Assembly: GCA_963728895.1 (NCBI GenBank)
Contig: CAVSLM010000008.1
Span: 124,001-188,000, forward strand
Direction: 5' to 3'
Length of the DNA: 64,000 nucleotides
From: CAVSLM01 sp963728895
GTDB taxonomy: Bacteria; Pseudomonadota; Gammaproteobacteria; JBBQDK01
Below are positions 28,359-37,380 of this stretch, piece by piece; the first letter of the stretch is position 1; the number at the start of each line of letters is the position of its first letter. A program made the translations under genes and the position numbers. A model generated the notes under the pieces. It was not told where the DNA came from, did no database searches, and worked only from the letters and a program-made list of their open reading frames with translations.

Positions 28359-28485
28359 TCCGGCAGCGGTATCGGACCCGCCAAGGCGCGGCGTCGCGGA
28401 GGTCCAGGGTTCCCGGGCGAACCCTTCCCGCGGCGCTGCGCCTTTTGCGGTCTCGTGTCCCTCACAGGAACCATTCGGAGTAGCT

Positions 28486-29670
28486 ATGTCCATCATCAAG
28501 ATGACCGACCTGGACCTTGGCGGTAAGCGCGTGCTGATCCGCGAGGATCTGAACGTGCCGCTGAAGGACGGCAAGGTGTCCGACGACACGCGCATTCGCG
28601 CCTCGCTCCCCACCATCCAGCACGCCACGAAGGCGGGCGCCAAGGTAATGCTGATGTCGCACCTCGGTCGGCCCGAGGAAGGCGTGTACGACGAGAAGTA
28701 TTCGCTGAAGCCGGTGGCCGATCACCTCGGCGGCCTGCTCGGCAAGCCCGTGCGGCTGGTCAAGGACTGGCTGAAAGGCGTGCCGGATATGCAGAACGGC
28801 GACGTCGTGATCTGCGAGAACGTGCGCTTCAACAAGGGTGAGAAGAAGAACAACGAGGACCTGTCGCGGCAGATGGCGGGGCTGTGCGACATCTACGTGA
28901 TGGACGCCTTCGGTACCGCGCATCGCGCCCAGGCTTCCACGCATGGCGTGGGCATGTACGCGCCGATCGCCTGCGCCGGGCCGCTGCTCGCCGCCGAGCT
29001 CGACGCCCTCGGCAAGGCGCTGGACAATCCCAGGCGTCCGCTGGTCGCCATCGTCGGTGGCTCGAAGGTTTCCACCAAGCTCACTGTGCTGGACTCGCTG
29101 TCGAAGCTGGTCGATCAGTTGATCGTCGGCGGCGGCATCGCCAACACCTTCATCGCCGCGGCCGGCCACCCGGTCGGCAAGTCGCTGTACGAGGCCGACC
29201 TGGTCGAGGAGGCGAGGCGCCTCACCGAGGCGGCGCGCGCGCGCGGTGCGGACATTCCGGTGCCGGGCGACGTGGTGTGCGGCAAGGAGTTTTCCGAAAG
29301 TGCGGCGGCAACCCTGAAAAAGGTCTCCGAGGTCGCGAACGACGACATGATCTTCGACGTCGGTCCCGAGACCTCGCGCCGTTTCGCGGAGATCGTCAGG
29401 AAGGCGGGCACCATCGTCTGGAACGGACCGGTCGGCGTGTTCGAGTTCGATCAGTTCGGCGAGGGCACCAAGGCGCTTTCCATGGCCATTGCCGACAGCC
29501 CGGCCTTCTCCATCGCCGGAGGCGGCGACACCCTGGCGGCAGTTGCCAAGTACGGCGTCGCGGACCGGGTGTCCTACATCTCCACCGGAGGCGGCGCCTT
29601 CCTGGAATTCCTGGAAGGCAAGAAGCTGCCGGCCGTCGCCATGCTCGAAGAGCGCGCCGCCGGCAAGTAG
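28486..29670 (+). CDS. pgk: Phosphoglycerate kinase
   Basis: It transfers phosphate between 1,3-bisphosphoglycerate and ADP. The 394 residues show the substrate-binding N domain (RVLIREDLNVPLKDGKV, LMSHLGRP, ENVRFNKGEKKN) and nucleotide domain (VAIVGGSKVSTKLTVLDSL, GPVGVFEFDQFGEGTK, STGGGAFLEFLEGKKLP). It follows gap by 127 bp in the same operon-like run. Confidence 0.98.
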   Translation: MSIIKMTDLDLGGKRVLIREDLNVPLKDGKVSDDTRIRASLPTIQHATKAGAKVMLMSHLGRPEEGVYDEKYSLKPVADHLGGLLGKPVRLVKDWLKGVPDMQNGDVVICENVRFNKGEKKNNEDLSRQMAGLCDIYVMDAFGTAHRAQASTHGVGMYAPIACAGPLLAAELDALGKALDNPRRPLVAIVGGSKVSTKLTVLDSLSKLVDQLIVGGGIANTFIAAAGHPVGKSLYEADLVEEARRLTEAARARGADIPVPGDVVCGKEFSESAAATLKKVSEVANDDMIFDVGPETSRRFAEIVRKAGTIVWNGPVGVFEFDQFGEGTKALSMAIADSPAFSIAGGGDTLAAVAKYGVADRVSYISTGGGAFLEFLEGKKLPAVAMLEERAAGK

Positions 29671-29741
29671 CGCCAGGCATCGCGCGGGGTCGCCGGCCCC
29701 GCGCAGCGCGCCTGCAGCGCATCATCATCGAGGGTAGAACG

Positions 29742-31190
29742 TTGCTGCGTCGAACCAAGATTGTTGCCACCATCGGGCCAGCCACGGACGACCCCAAGGT
29801 GCTGGACGAGGTGATCGAGGCGGGAGTCGACGTGGTGCGCGTCAACTTCTCCCACGGCGCGCCCGAGGAGCACATCCGCCGCGTCGAGACGGTGCGCAAC
29901 CGTGCCCGGGCGCACGGACGCCAGGTCGGCGTGCTGGCCGATCTGCAAGGCCCGAAGATCCGCATCGACCGGTTCGAGGCCGGCAAGATCACCCTGGCCG
30001 AGGGCAGCCGCTTCATCCTCGATGCCGGCCTCGATGCCAACGCCGGCACCGAGCAGCGCGTCGGCATCGCCTACAAGCAGCTGCCCCAGGACGTGAGCCG
30101 GGGCGACACCCTGCTGCTCGATGACGGGCGCATCGTGCTGTGGGTGGATCAGGTGATCGGCGATCAGATCGAATGCCGCGTGGTGGTCGGCGGCGAGCTG
30201 TCGAACAACAAAGGCATCAACCGTCAGGGCGGCGGTCTTTCCGCCTCGGCGTTGACGCAAAAGGATCGCGCCGACATCCGCGTGGCCGCGGAGCTCAGTG
30301 CCGACTACGTGGCCGTCTCCTTCCCGCGCAGTGAACGCGACATCCTGGAAGCGCGTGAGCTGCTGCGCGCCGCCGGCGGACAAGGCGGCATCGTCGGCAA
30401 GATCGAGCGCGCCGAGGCGCTGAACGCCCTGGACGAGATCATCAATGCTTGCGACGTCATCATGATCGCGCGCGGCGACCTGGGGGTGGAGATCGGCGAT
30501 GCCGAGCTGCCCGCGGTGCAGAAGCGCATCATCCATCGCGCCCGGGCCATGGATCGTGTGGTCATCACCGCCACACAGATGATGCAGTCCATGGTGGAGA
30601 GCCAGATTCCCACCCGCGCCGAGGTTTTCGACGTGGCCAATGCGGTGCTGGATGGCACCGATTCGGTGATGCTCTCGGCCGAGACCGCGACCGGGCGCTA
30701 TCCCGGCAAGGCGGTGGCGGCCATGGCCCGCATCTGCTGCGGCGCCGAGCTGCACCGGCTGGCAACCGCCTCCGACCACCGCATCAACACCCGGTTCAGG
30801 CGCAGCGACGAGGCCATCGCCATGGCGGCGATGTATACCGCCAACCACCTCGGGGTGAAGGCCATCGCGGCGCTCACGGAGTCCGGCTCCACCCCGCTGT
30901 GGATGTCGCGCATCAGCTCCGGGATCCCCATCTATGCCTTGACGCGGCACGTCGAGACGCGGCGCAAAGTGACCCTGTACCGGGGCGTCTATCCGGTCAG
31001 CTTCGACGTGCCCTCGACCGACCACGCCGTGGTGAACAAGGAGGTGATCGACGAACTGGTGCGGCGTGGCGCAGTGCGCGACGGCGACCTCGTCATCATC
31101 ACCAAGGGAGACCTGATGGGGGTGCACGGTGGCACCAATGCCATGAAGATCGTGCGGGTGGGCGACCTGGTGATTCCCAAGACGGAATAG
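29742..31190 (+). CDS. pyk: Pyruvate kinase
   Basis: It converts phosphoenolpyruvate and ADP to pyruvate and ATP. From a TTG at 29742 the protein has 482 residues and begins LLRRTKIVATIGPATDD, the family start; GAGGGT lies 9 bases upstream and no ATG is available in frame near this point. Further motifs are VRVNFSHGAPEEH, LADLQGPKIRI, the active-site MIARGDLGVEIG and ATQMMQSMVESQIPTRAE. It sits 71 bp after pgk. The much longer open frame beginning inside pgk is an artefact. Confidence 0.95.
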   Translation: MLRRTKIVATIGPATDDPKVLDEVIEAGVDVVRVNFSHGAPEEHIRRVETVRNRARAHGRQVGVLADLQGPKIRIDRFEAGKITLAEGSRFILDAGLDANAGTEQRVGIAYKQLPQDVSRGDTLLLDDGRIVLWVDQVIGDQIECRVVVGGELSNNKGINRQGGGLSASALTQKDRADIRVAAELSADYVAVSFPRSERDILEARELLRAAGGQGGIVGKIERAEALNALDEIINACDVIMIARGDLGVEIGDAELPAVQKRIIHRARAMDRVVITATQMMQSMVESQIPTRAEVFDVANAVLDGTDSVMLSAETATGRYPGKAVAAMARICCGAELHRLATASDHRINTRFRRSDEAIAMAAMYTANHLGVKAIAALTESGSTPLWMSRISSGIPIYALTRHVETRRKVTLYRGVYPVSFDVPSTDHAVVNKEVIDELVRRGAVRDGDLVIITKGDLMGVHGGTNAMKIVRVGDLVIPKTE

Positions 31191-31335
31191 TCGCCACGGC
31201 CGGAGACCACCCGGCGTCGTGCCTGGCCGCGCCTTGGCTTACAATGTGCCGGCCACGGAAAGCGTGCGCCGCGGGTTGCCCCGTCACGAAACTTCCGTCA
31301 TCCGATCCCGAACTACCGACAACGAGGAGACCCCA

Positions 31336-32400
31336 ATGGCTCTGATATCCCTGCGACAACTGCTGGACCACGCTGCCGAGCACGGCTACGGCGTACCCGC
31401 CTTCAACGTGAACAACATGGAGCAGATGCATGCCATCATGCAGGCCGCCGAGGAGACCGACAGCCCGGTCATCGTGCAGGCCTCGGCCGGCGCCCGTTCC
31501 TATGCGGGCGCTCCGTTTCTGCGCCACCTGATCCAGGCGGCGATCGAGCAGTGGCCGCACATCCCGGTGTGCATGCATCAGGACCATGGCGCATCGCCCG
31601 GGGTGTGCCTGCGCTCCATTCAGCTCGGCTTTTCATCCGTGATGATGGACGGCTCACTGCTGGAGGACATGAAGACGCCTGCCACTTACACCTACAACGC
31701 CGAGGTCACGCGCAAGGTCGTCGAGATGGCGCATGCGGGCGGCGTCTCGGTGGAAGGTGAGCTGGGCTGCCTGGGCTCGCTGGAGACCGGCATGGCGGGT
31801 GAGGAGGACGGCTCGGGCGCGGAAGGCGTGCTCGATCATTCGCAGCTGCTCACCGATCCGGAAGAGGCTGCGCATTTCGTCAAGGACACCAAGGTCGACG
31901 CACTGGCCATTGCCATCGGCACCAGCCATGGCGCCTACAAGTTCACGCGTCCGCCGACCGGTGACATTCTGGCCATCAACCGCATCAAGGAAATCCACGC
32001 GCGCATCCCCGACACCCATCTGGTGATGCACGGCTCCTCTTCCGTGCCGCAGGACTGGCTCAAGATCATCAACAGCTACGGTGGTGACATGGGCAGCACC
32101 TACGGCGTCCCGCTCGAGGAGATTCAGGAAGGCATCAAGCATGGCGTGCGCAAGGTCAACATCGACACCGACCTGCGCATGGCGAGCACCGGTGCGGTAC
32201 GCAAGTTCCTGGCCGAGAATCCCAAGGAGTTCGATCCGCGCAAGTGGCTGAAGGCATCCACCAAGGCCATGAAGGACATCTGCAAGATCCGCTACGAGTC
32301 CTTCGGCACTGCAGGTCAGGCGTCCAAGATCAAGGTCGTCGGCCTCGAGGCCATGGTGAAACGCTACCAGACCGGCGAGCTCGACCCGCGCGTACATTGA
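31336..32400 (+). CDS. fba: Fructose-bisphosphate aldolase class II (Calvin-cycle type)
   Basis: A zinc aldolase for fructose- and sedoheptulose-bisphosphate. From the ATG at 31336 (gaggaga upstream) it has 354 residues. Zinc and substrate motifs are CMHQDHGASPGVC, EGELGCLGSLETGMAGEEDG, IGTSHGAYKF, MHGSSSVP and VNIDTDLRMAST. The sequence is of the Cbb/Fba subtype found in autotrophs. It ends the five-gene carbon run and is followed within 25 bp by a strong terminator. Confidence 0.97.
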   Translation: MALISLRQLLDHAAEHGYGVPAFNVNNMEQMHAIMQAAEETDSPVIVQASAGARSYAGAPFLRHLIQAAIEQWPHIPVCMHQDHGASPGVCLRSIQLGFSSVMMDGSLLEDMKTPATYTYNAEVTRKVVEMAHAGGVSVEGELGCLGSLETGMAGEEDGSGAEGVLDHSQLLTDPEEAAHFVKDTKVDALAIAIGTSHGAYKFTRPPTGDILAINRIKEIHARIPDTHLVMHGSSSVPQDWLKIINSYGGDMGSTYGVPLEEIQEGIKHGVRKVNIDTDLRMASTGAVRKFLAENPKEFDPRKWLKASTKAMKDICKIRYESFGTAGQASKIKVVGLEAMVKRYQTGELDPRVH

Positions 32401-32421
32401 TCCGCACCGCGGCAACAGCAG

Positions 32422-32452
32422 AAAAAAGGGCGGGATTTCCCGCCCTTTTTTT
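32422..32452 (+). terminator. Rho-independent terminator after fba
   Basis: GGGCGGGA-TTT-CCCGCCC forms an 8-bp GC stem with a tight loop, flanked by six A on the left and seven T on the right. It should stop transcription of the tkt-fba run and could act in both directions. Confidence 0.95.
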
Positions 32453-32816
32453 GTCGTGCGCCGGGCAGCACAAAGACGGCGGCACCTTGAAGTGCGCATC
32501 GCCCTCTCTCAATCCAAAGGTCGCTTCGCAACCTCGATGGATGATCGCCACGGCCCGGATTGCGCCAGCCACTCGTGTCTTGCCTGCAAGCTGCACCGCT
32601 TACGTGCACGCCGCGCAGAGTCGTGCGCTGCATGCGCAACTGCAGTCATCGGCGAGTCACGTTACTGCCGGCATCGTGCAACACGCCCGTGCATGGCATC
32701 CGGAATCGATGAGCGCAACAGGGCAAGCCACGCCGGTTGCGCGCGTCGATAAGAAAACTCTGTTCTTTTAATCGATGACGTTCGACCGCATCGCATCATT
32801 AAAGGAGTTCCGTTGC
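32453..32816. other. Intergenic region between the fba terminator and csp leader
   Basis: No gene can be supported. The right part (from about 32750) becomes AT-richer (AAGAAAACTCTGTTCTTTTA), which may hold promoter elements for the csp transcript. Confidence 0.35.
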
Positions 32817-32870
32817 ATGCGTAGAGCGTGCATTACAGTCAACGACACTGCGTGCGATGCAGCGTCGTAG
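32817..32870 (+). CDS. Possible 17-codon leader ORF upstream of csp
   Basis: ATG at 32817 opens 17 codons ending in TAG at 32868, preceded at 32801-32807 by the near-perfect ribosome site AAAGGAG. The peptide is Cys-containing (MRRACITVNDTACDAAS). It lies 130 bp before the cold-shock gene and may be a leader peptide or simply chance; no family is recognised. Confidence 0.25.
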   Translation: MRRACITVNDTACDAAS

Positions 32871-33000
32871 GATTCTGGTATCCCCATTTGGAATAGGCTA
32901 TGCTGGCTCCGCAGCCTGGGGGGCTGGCGTGGAGCGATTGGAGATGGAGGCACTCTGCGTCCCTTCACGAATTAGTCAAATTGCCTCAAGAGGTCGATTC

Positions 33001-33207
33001 ATGCGTACTGGTACGGTCAAGTGGTTCAACGAGTCCAAAGGGTTTGGCTTCATCACTCCTGAGGACGGCGGCGAAGATGTATTCGTGCATTACTCATCCA
33101 TCAAGGCCCAGGGTTTCAAGACGCTCGCCGAGGGCCAGCTGGTGAAGTTCGAAGTAGAGAAGGGCAAGAAAGGCCTGCAGGCGACCAACGTGGAACCCGC
33201 CAGCTGA
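33001..33207 (+). CDS. Cold-shock domain protein (CspA family)
   Basis: A 68-residue single cold-shock domain that binds single-stranded RNA or DNA. RNP1 (KGFGFITPEDG) and RNP2 (DVFVHYSSI) are intact. AAGAGGT precedes the ATG. A 5' leader over 100 bp long and rather AT-rich is consistent with RNA-level temperature control, which is known for the family but not shown here. A hairpin terminator follows 20 bp after the stop. Confidence 0.97.
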   Translation: MRTGTVKWFNESKGFGFITPEDGGEDVFVHYSSIKAQGFKTLAEGQLVKFEVEKGKKGLQATNVEPAS

Positions 33208-33227
33208 ATCTCCCTTTCCTCGCTTTA

Positions 33228-33253
33228 GTCGCCCCGCCTTCGGGCGGGGCGAC
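33228..33253. terminator. UUCG-loop hairpin between csp and purC
   Basis: GTCGCCCCGCC-TTCG-GGCGGGGCGAC is a perfect 11-bp stem with the stable TTCG tetraloop. A loose pyrimidine stretch (CTTCCTTCCTTTTG) follows on the plus strand. It lies between convergent csp and purC, so it can serve both. Confidence 0.85.
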
Positions 33254-33309
33254 ATTCGCACCAGGCTTCCTTCCTTTTGTCTTTCGTTCCGGGCTCGCCA
33301 GGCCGCGTC

Positions 33310-34194
33310 TCAACTCGTGAGCAGTCGCTGTGCTTCGCGGTACTTTTCCGCAGTACGTGCCACCACGTCCGCAGGCAATGCCGGACCCGGCGCGCGCTTG
33401 TCCCAGTCCAGCGTCTCCAGGTAGTCGCGCACGTACTGCTTGTCAAAGCTTGGCGGGTTACTGCCGGGGCGGTAGCTTGCGGCAGGCCAGAAGCGTGAGG
33501 AGTCGGGCGTCAGCACTTCATCGATCAGCACCAGCCCGCCGTCGGGACTTCTGCCGAACTCGAACTTGGTGTCGGCGATGATGATGCCGCGCTGCAGGGC
33601 GTATTCGGCCGCCTCGGTGTAGATGCGCAGGCTGAGGTCGCGAACCCGTGTGGCAAGATCGGCGCCGAGCAGCTCGACCGTGGTATCGAAGCTGATGTTC
33701 TCATCGTGCTGTCCGGCCGCCGCCTTGGTCGAGGGAGTGAACAGCGCCTGCGGCAGTCGATCGGCCTGGCGCAGTCCCGGCGGCAGGGCGATGCCGCATA
33801 CCGCACCGCTGCGCTGGTAGTCTTTCCATCCCGAGCCGATGAGATATCCGCGCACGATGGCCTCCACCGGCAGCGGCTCGAGCCGGCGTACCACCACGGC
33901 GCGTCCTTGCACCTGTTTGCGTTGCTCCGCATCCGCCAGCACGTCCTCGAGCGGGCGCTGCACGAGCTGGTTGGGAACGATGTGGCGCGTGCGCTCGAAC
34001 CAGAAGTTCGACACTGCGGTGAGCACGCGTCCCTTGCCCGGGATCGGTGTCGGCAGCACCACGTCGAACGCCGACATGCGGTCGGTGGTCACGATCAGCA
34101 GGTGTTGGATGTCGAGTGCGTAGATGTCGCGGACCTTGCCTCGATGCAGCAGTGGCAGCGAGGAGAGCCGGGACTCGAACAAGGCATCACTCAT
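33310..34194 (-). CDS. purC: SAICAR synthetase PurC
   Basis: It ligates aspartate to CAIR in purine synthesis. The 294 residues are of the longer PurC type: LLHRGKVRDIYALD, TDRMSAFDVVLP, ARGYLIGSGWKDYQRSG-like (VRGYLIGSGWKDYQ), IIIADTKFEFG and LIDEVLTPDSSRFW are clear. AGGAG precedes the ATG. It follows the antiporter gene by 30 bp on the same strand; no functional link is evident. Confidence 0.97.
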   Translation of the reverse strand: MSDALFESRLSSLPLLHRGKVRDIYALDIQHLLIVTTDRMSAFDVVLPTPIPGKGRVLTAVSNFWFERTRHIVPNQLVQRPLEDVLADAEQRKQVQGRAVVVRRLEPLPVEAIVRGYLIGSGWKDYQRSGAVCGIALPPGLRQADRLPQALFTPSTKAAAGQHDENISFDTTVELLGADLATRVRDLSLRIYTEAAEYALQRGIIIADTKFEFGRSPDGGLVLIDEVLTPDSSRFWPAASYRPGSNPPSFDKQYVRDYLETLDWDKRAPGPALPADVVARTAEKYREAQRLLTS

Positions 34195-34224
34195 TGGTAT
34201 TGCTCCTGTGGAGGAAGTGCGCCC

Positions 34225-35313
34225 TCACGGGCGCCGCCGGCGGTTTCTGCGCAGCGCATTCAGCACCAGCAACACCAGGGTTGCGGCAGTGATCGGAAGC
34301 GAGAACTTGATCATGATGGCGCTGAAGGCCGGCAGTGAGTCGTGCTCGGTGGCCTTGAGCACCAGATAAGCGGTGTAGGCGATGTAATAGCCGAAGAACA
34401 GCAGGCCTTCCCAGCGCCCGACGCAATTGCCGGAGAAGAAGATCGGCAGGCAGGCAAAAGCCGTGGCGATCATCACCGGCAGATCGAAATTCAGCGCGGC
34501 CGGCGCCACCGGTATGCCGTGCGGTGCGATCAGGGCGGCGCTGCCGGCGACGCCAAGAATGTTGAACAGGTTGCTGCCGATCACGTTCCCGATGGCGATA
34601 TCGCGCTCGCCACGCAGCGTGGCGATCACCGAGGTGGCGACTTCCGGCAGCGAGGTACCGAGTGCGATCACCGTCAAGCCGATCACCAGCTCGCTGATGC
34701 CGAGCAGTTGCGCGAGGCTCACGGCGCCGGTCACCAGCCAGCGCGAGCCGAGCGTGAGCATGACCAGCCCCGCGACCACCGCCGCAAGCGGCAGCGGCCA
34801 CGCATCTGGCTGGGAAGAAGACGCCTCAGGCCCGCGCGCCGCCGCGCGCGTTGCGCGTTCCGCGCGCCGCCCTTCCCAGATCGACCAGCCGGTGTACACC
34901 ACGATGCCGGTGAGCAGCACGGCGCCGTCCACGCGCTGCAGGCTGCCGTCGCGGCTGAAGGCATACAGCAACAGTGATGCTGCCACCATGAGCGGCACGT
35001 CGAGCCGCACCAGCTTGGTGGCCACGATCAGCGGCGCCACCATCGCCGAGAGCCCGAGCACCAGCAGCACGTTGAGGATGTTGCTGCCCACCACGTTGCC
35101 GAGGGCGATATCCGGCTGACCGCTCAACGCCGACTGCACGCTGACGGCGAGCTCGGGAGAGCCCGTGCCGAAGGCGACTACCGTGAGGCCGATCACCAGG
35201 GGAGAGACACCCAGACGTGCCGCAAGCCGCGAGGCACCGCGCACCAGCATTTCCGCGCCTGCGACCAGCAACACCAATCCGAGCGAGAATTTCGCGGCAA
35301 TCAGGAGGTCCAT
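34225..35313 (-). CDS. Calcium/sodium antiporter (CaCA family)
   Basis: A 362-residue inner-membrane exchanger with about ten hydrophobic segments in two inverted repeats. The repeat signatures are VAFGTGSPELAVSVQ in the first half and IALGTSLPEVATSV in the second, holding the ion-binding acidic residues; NVVGSNILNVLLVLG and NVIGSNLFNILGVAG follow each. A cytoplasmic loop rich in Arg, Ala and Ser joins the halves. It probably exports Ca2+ using Na+ or H+ gradients, like YrbG. Confidence 0.95.
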   Translation of the reverse strand: MDLLIAAKFSLGLVLLVAGAEMLVRGASRLAARLGVSPLVIGLTVVAFGTGSPELAVSVQSALSGQPDIALGNVVGSNILNVLLVLGLSAMVAPLIVATKLVRLDVPLMVAASLLLYAFSRDGSLQRVDGAVLLTGIVVYTGWSIWEGRRAERATRAAARGPEASSSQPDAWPLPLAAVVAGLVMLTLGSRWLVTGAVSLAQLLGISELVIGLTVIALGTSLPEVATSVIATLRGERDIAIGNVIGSNLFNILGVAGSAALIAPHGIPVAPAALNFDLPVMIATAFACLPIFFSGNCVGRWEGLLFFGYYIAYTAYLVLKATEHDSLPAFSAIMIKFSLPITAATLVLLVLNALRRNRRRRP

Positions 35314-35475
35314 GCGTGTGCGGTGTCGTCAGGACCGGACCGGCCGGGCCCATTCCTATGCGGGGCGCCGGAAAAGTCTGAACTCTAGCACGCGCGCGGG
35401 CGCGCGAGTAGTTTGCTCGGCGGGTCCAGCCCTACCCTACGTCTTGCTACCACCGGCCGTTGAGAGGTGCGGGTT

Positions 35476-35502
35476 GGCCCGGAAATCTCACCTGCGGGGC
35501 TA
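35476..35502 (-). repeat. Dispersed repeat family A, short inverted copy
   Basis: GGCCCGGAAATCTCACC on the plus strand, ending with GGGGCTAG in which the TAG complement is the stop of the neighbouring 121-residue gene. Compared with other copies it is inverted and lacks the tail. Confidence 0.5.
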
Positions 35503-35865
35503 GTCCGGAGTGCGTCCGTGAAGCTCGGCCTGCAGTCCGTGGGCGAGCGCCTCGAGCGCCGATCCCATGATCAGGCCGGCGTGCAGGTGATAGACGTTCA
35601 GCCGGCAGTGCACCGGTTCGTGCAGCGCGCCGCGGCCGGCGGTCTCGAAATCGCACCAGGCGAGCACCGGCTGGTCGTCGCGCAAAGCGTCGACGCACAG
35701 CCAGGCGCGATCCCCCAGGATCACCTGCAAGCCGCGATGTCCGGGCAGGGTCACCCGCAAGGGATTGGCAATGCGCCGCAGCGCCAGCCGTGCCTGGTTG
35801 TAGCACGTGGCGTCCACCACCTTGGGCCACGAGCGCAACGGATACAGTGCCTGCAGGTCGATCAT
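35500..35865 (-). CDS. Unknown 121-residue protein in the cbb operon
   Basis: No family recognised. The protein starts MIDLQALYPLRSWPKVVDAT, has no signal peptide or membrane segment, and contains several Cys, His and Trp residues (DRAWLCVDAL, LAWCDFETAG, CRLNVYHLHAG). An AGGAG site sits 10 bases before the ATG, and it begins 29 bp after cbbX on the same strand, so it is very likely cotranscribed with cbbL-cbbS-cbbX. It occupies the position often used for cbbY/cbbZ but resembles neither. A role in RuBisCO assembly or maintenance is only a contextual guess. Confidence 0.8.
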   Translation of the reverse strand: MIDLQALYPLRSWPKVVDATCYNQARLALRRIANPLRVTLPGHRGLQVILGDRAWLCVDALRDDQPVLAWCDFETAGRGALHEPVHCRLNVYHLHAGLIMGSALEALAHGLQAELHGRTPD

Positions 35866-35894
35866 GTCCTACCACTCCTGCCTGGCGGCGGCCC

Positions 35895-36860
35895 TCAGAC
35901 CGGCGGCGCGCCCTCGTCCTTCTGCTCTTCGGAATAGGAATCGTCGCTGCCGTCGGAGCGGCCTTCGATGAACACCCGACTGGCGCGGATGTCGGGGGCC
36001 TCCAGCGTGACCAGATCGGTCCTGGTCAGGCGCCCGCCGCTTTCGAACAGGCGATTGGCCTGGCGCAGGCGTGCGCGGTCCAGGGCGTTGCGAATCGAGC
36101 GGGCATTGGCGAAATGCGGCATGCCCATGCGCAGCCGGATGTATTCGGACAACGCCTCCTCGGCGCTCGGACTGAAGCGGTAGTTCTGCTCGGCCAGCAT
36201 CAGGCGCGCGATCGCCAGCAGCTCGCCCGCGCTGTAGTCGGGGAAATCCAGGTGATGCGCGATGCGCGAGCGCATGCCGGGATTGCTGTGGAAGAACCTG
36301 TCCATGCGGTTCTTGTAACCGGCGAGGATCACCACCAGGTCGTCGCGATTGTTCTCCATCACCTGCAGCAGGATCTCGATCGCCTCCTGACCGTAGTCGC
36401 GCTCGTTCTCGGGGCGATACAGATAATAGGCCTCGTCGATGAACAGCACACCGCCCATGGCCTTCTTGATGACCTCCTTGGTCTTGGGTGCGGTATGACC
36501 GATGTATTGGCCGACCAGGTCGTCGCGCGTGACCGACACCAGATGGCCCTGGCGCACGTAGCCCAGCCGGTGCAGGATCTCGGCCATGCGCAACGCGACC
36601 GTGGTCTTGCCGGTGCCCGGGTTGCCCGTGAAACTCATGTGCAAAGTGGGCGCGCCCGAGGTGAGCTCGAGCTGCCGTCGCACGCGATCGACCAGCAGCA
36701 GCGCGGCGATCTCGCGTATGCGGGTCTTCACCGGTTTCAGGCCGACCAGCTCGCGGTCCAGCTTGTCCAGCACCTCCTGGACGTTGGAGGCGCGCAGCTC
36801 CGCCTGCAGATCGATGGGTGTATCGTCGGACGGCGCCGCTTGGCGCGGTGCTTCACTCAT
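35895..36860 (-). CDS. cbbX: Red-type RuBisCO activase CbbX
   Basis: An AAA+ ATPase that remodels inhibited red-type RuBisCO by pulling the C-terminus of CbbL. The 321 residues carry Walker A GNPGTGKTTVALRM, the pore loop region GYVRQGHLVSVTRDDLVGQYIG, Walker B GVLFIDEAYYLY and the arginine-bearing NPGMRSRIAHHLDFPDY. ATG 36860 has GGGG about 9 bases upstream; ATG 36869 adds three residues with poor spacing. It lies 76 bp after cbbS. Confidence 0.97.
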   Translation of the reverse strand: MSEAPRQAAPSDDTPIDLQAELRASNVQEVLDKLDRELVGLKPVKTRIREIAALLLVDRVRRQLELTSGAPTLHMSFTGNPGTGKTTVALRMAEILHRLGYVRQGHLVSVTRDDLVGQYIGHTAPKTKEVIKKAMGGVLFIDEAYYLYRPENERDYGQEAIEILLQVMENNRDDLVVILAGYKNRMDRFFHSNPGMRSRIAHHLDFPDYSAGELLAIARLMLAEQNYRFSPSAEEALSEYIRLRMGMPHFANARSIRNALDRARLRQANRLFESGGRLTRTDLVTLEAPDIRASRVFIEGRSDGSDDSYSEEQKDEGAPPV

Positions 36861-36945
36861 TGCCAGCATCCCCAGAAGGTGATTTCAGTATTGCGACGGG
36901 ATGCCCGCGGGGGCGGCAAAGCCCCCGCGGGCCATCGACCGGCGC

Positions 36946-37362
36946 TCAGTAGCGACGGCCCTCCGGCTTGTCCGTAGCGTACGGACGGATGGTGTAGCCC
37001 ATGCTGCGGCCGTTGCGCTCCTGGCGCATCAGCCCGAAGCCGGGCTCATCCTTGGGACGGTTGACGATGAACGACATGCGCGGGGTTTCCCAGCCGCGCG
37101 TGCTGTCGAACGCCGTGACGCGCACGTAGTGGTTGGGGAAGGTCTTACGGCACTCGTTGACCTCCATCATGATCCCGGCGGGATCCTTGAGGTCGAACAT
37201 GGGCATGCCGTACATCTCCCAGTAGGTGTTGCGCGGATGCGGATCGTCGGTGTACTCGACGTTCACCGCCCAATTGTTCTGCAGCGCGTACTTGATCTGC
37301 GCGACGATCTGCTCGTCGGTGAGATCGGGCAGAAACGAAAACTGACCCTGTGTGATCCTCAT
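36946..37362 (-). CDS. cbbS: RuBisCO small subunit, form IC
   Basis: The 138-residue small subunit of a hexadecameric RuBisCO. It starts MRITQGQFSFLPDLTDEQI and contains NWAVNVEYTDDPHPRN, TYWEMYGMPMFDLKD and the long C-terminal extension with SFIVNRPKDEPGFG, typical of red-like enzymes, which form a beta barrel in the central pore. It follows cbbL by 18 bp. Confidence 0.98.
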   Translation of the reverse strand: MRITQGQFSFLPDLTDEQIVAQIKYALQNNWAVNVEYTDDPHPRNTYWEMYGMPMFDLKDPAGIMMEVNECRKTFPNHYVRVTAFDSTRGWETPRMSFIVNRPKDEPGFGLMRQERNGRSMGYTIRPYATDKPEGRRY

Positions 37363-37380
37363 GGCGATGGCTCCTCTCGA

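Noticed and set aside
25287..28643. An 1118-codon minus-strand open frame across tkt and gap
   Set aside because: It is the antisense of two highly conserved enzymes and is low-complexity His/Gly/Val-rich; an artefact of codon bias.
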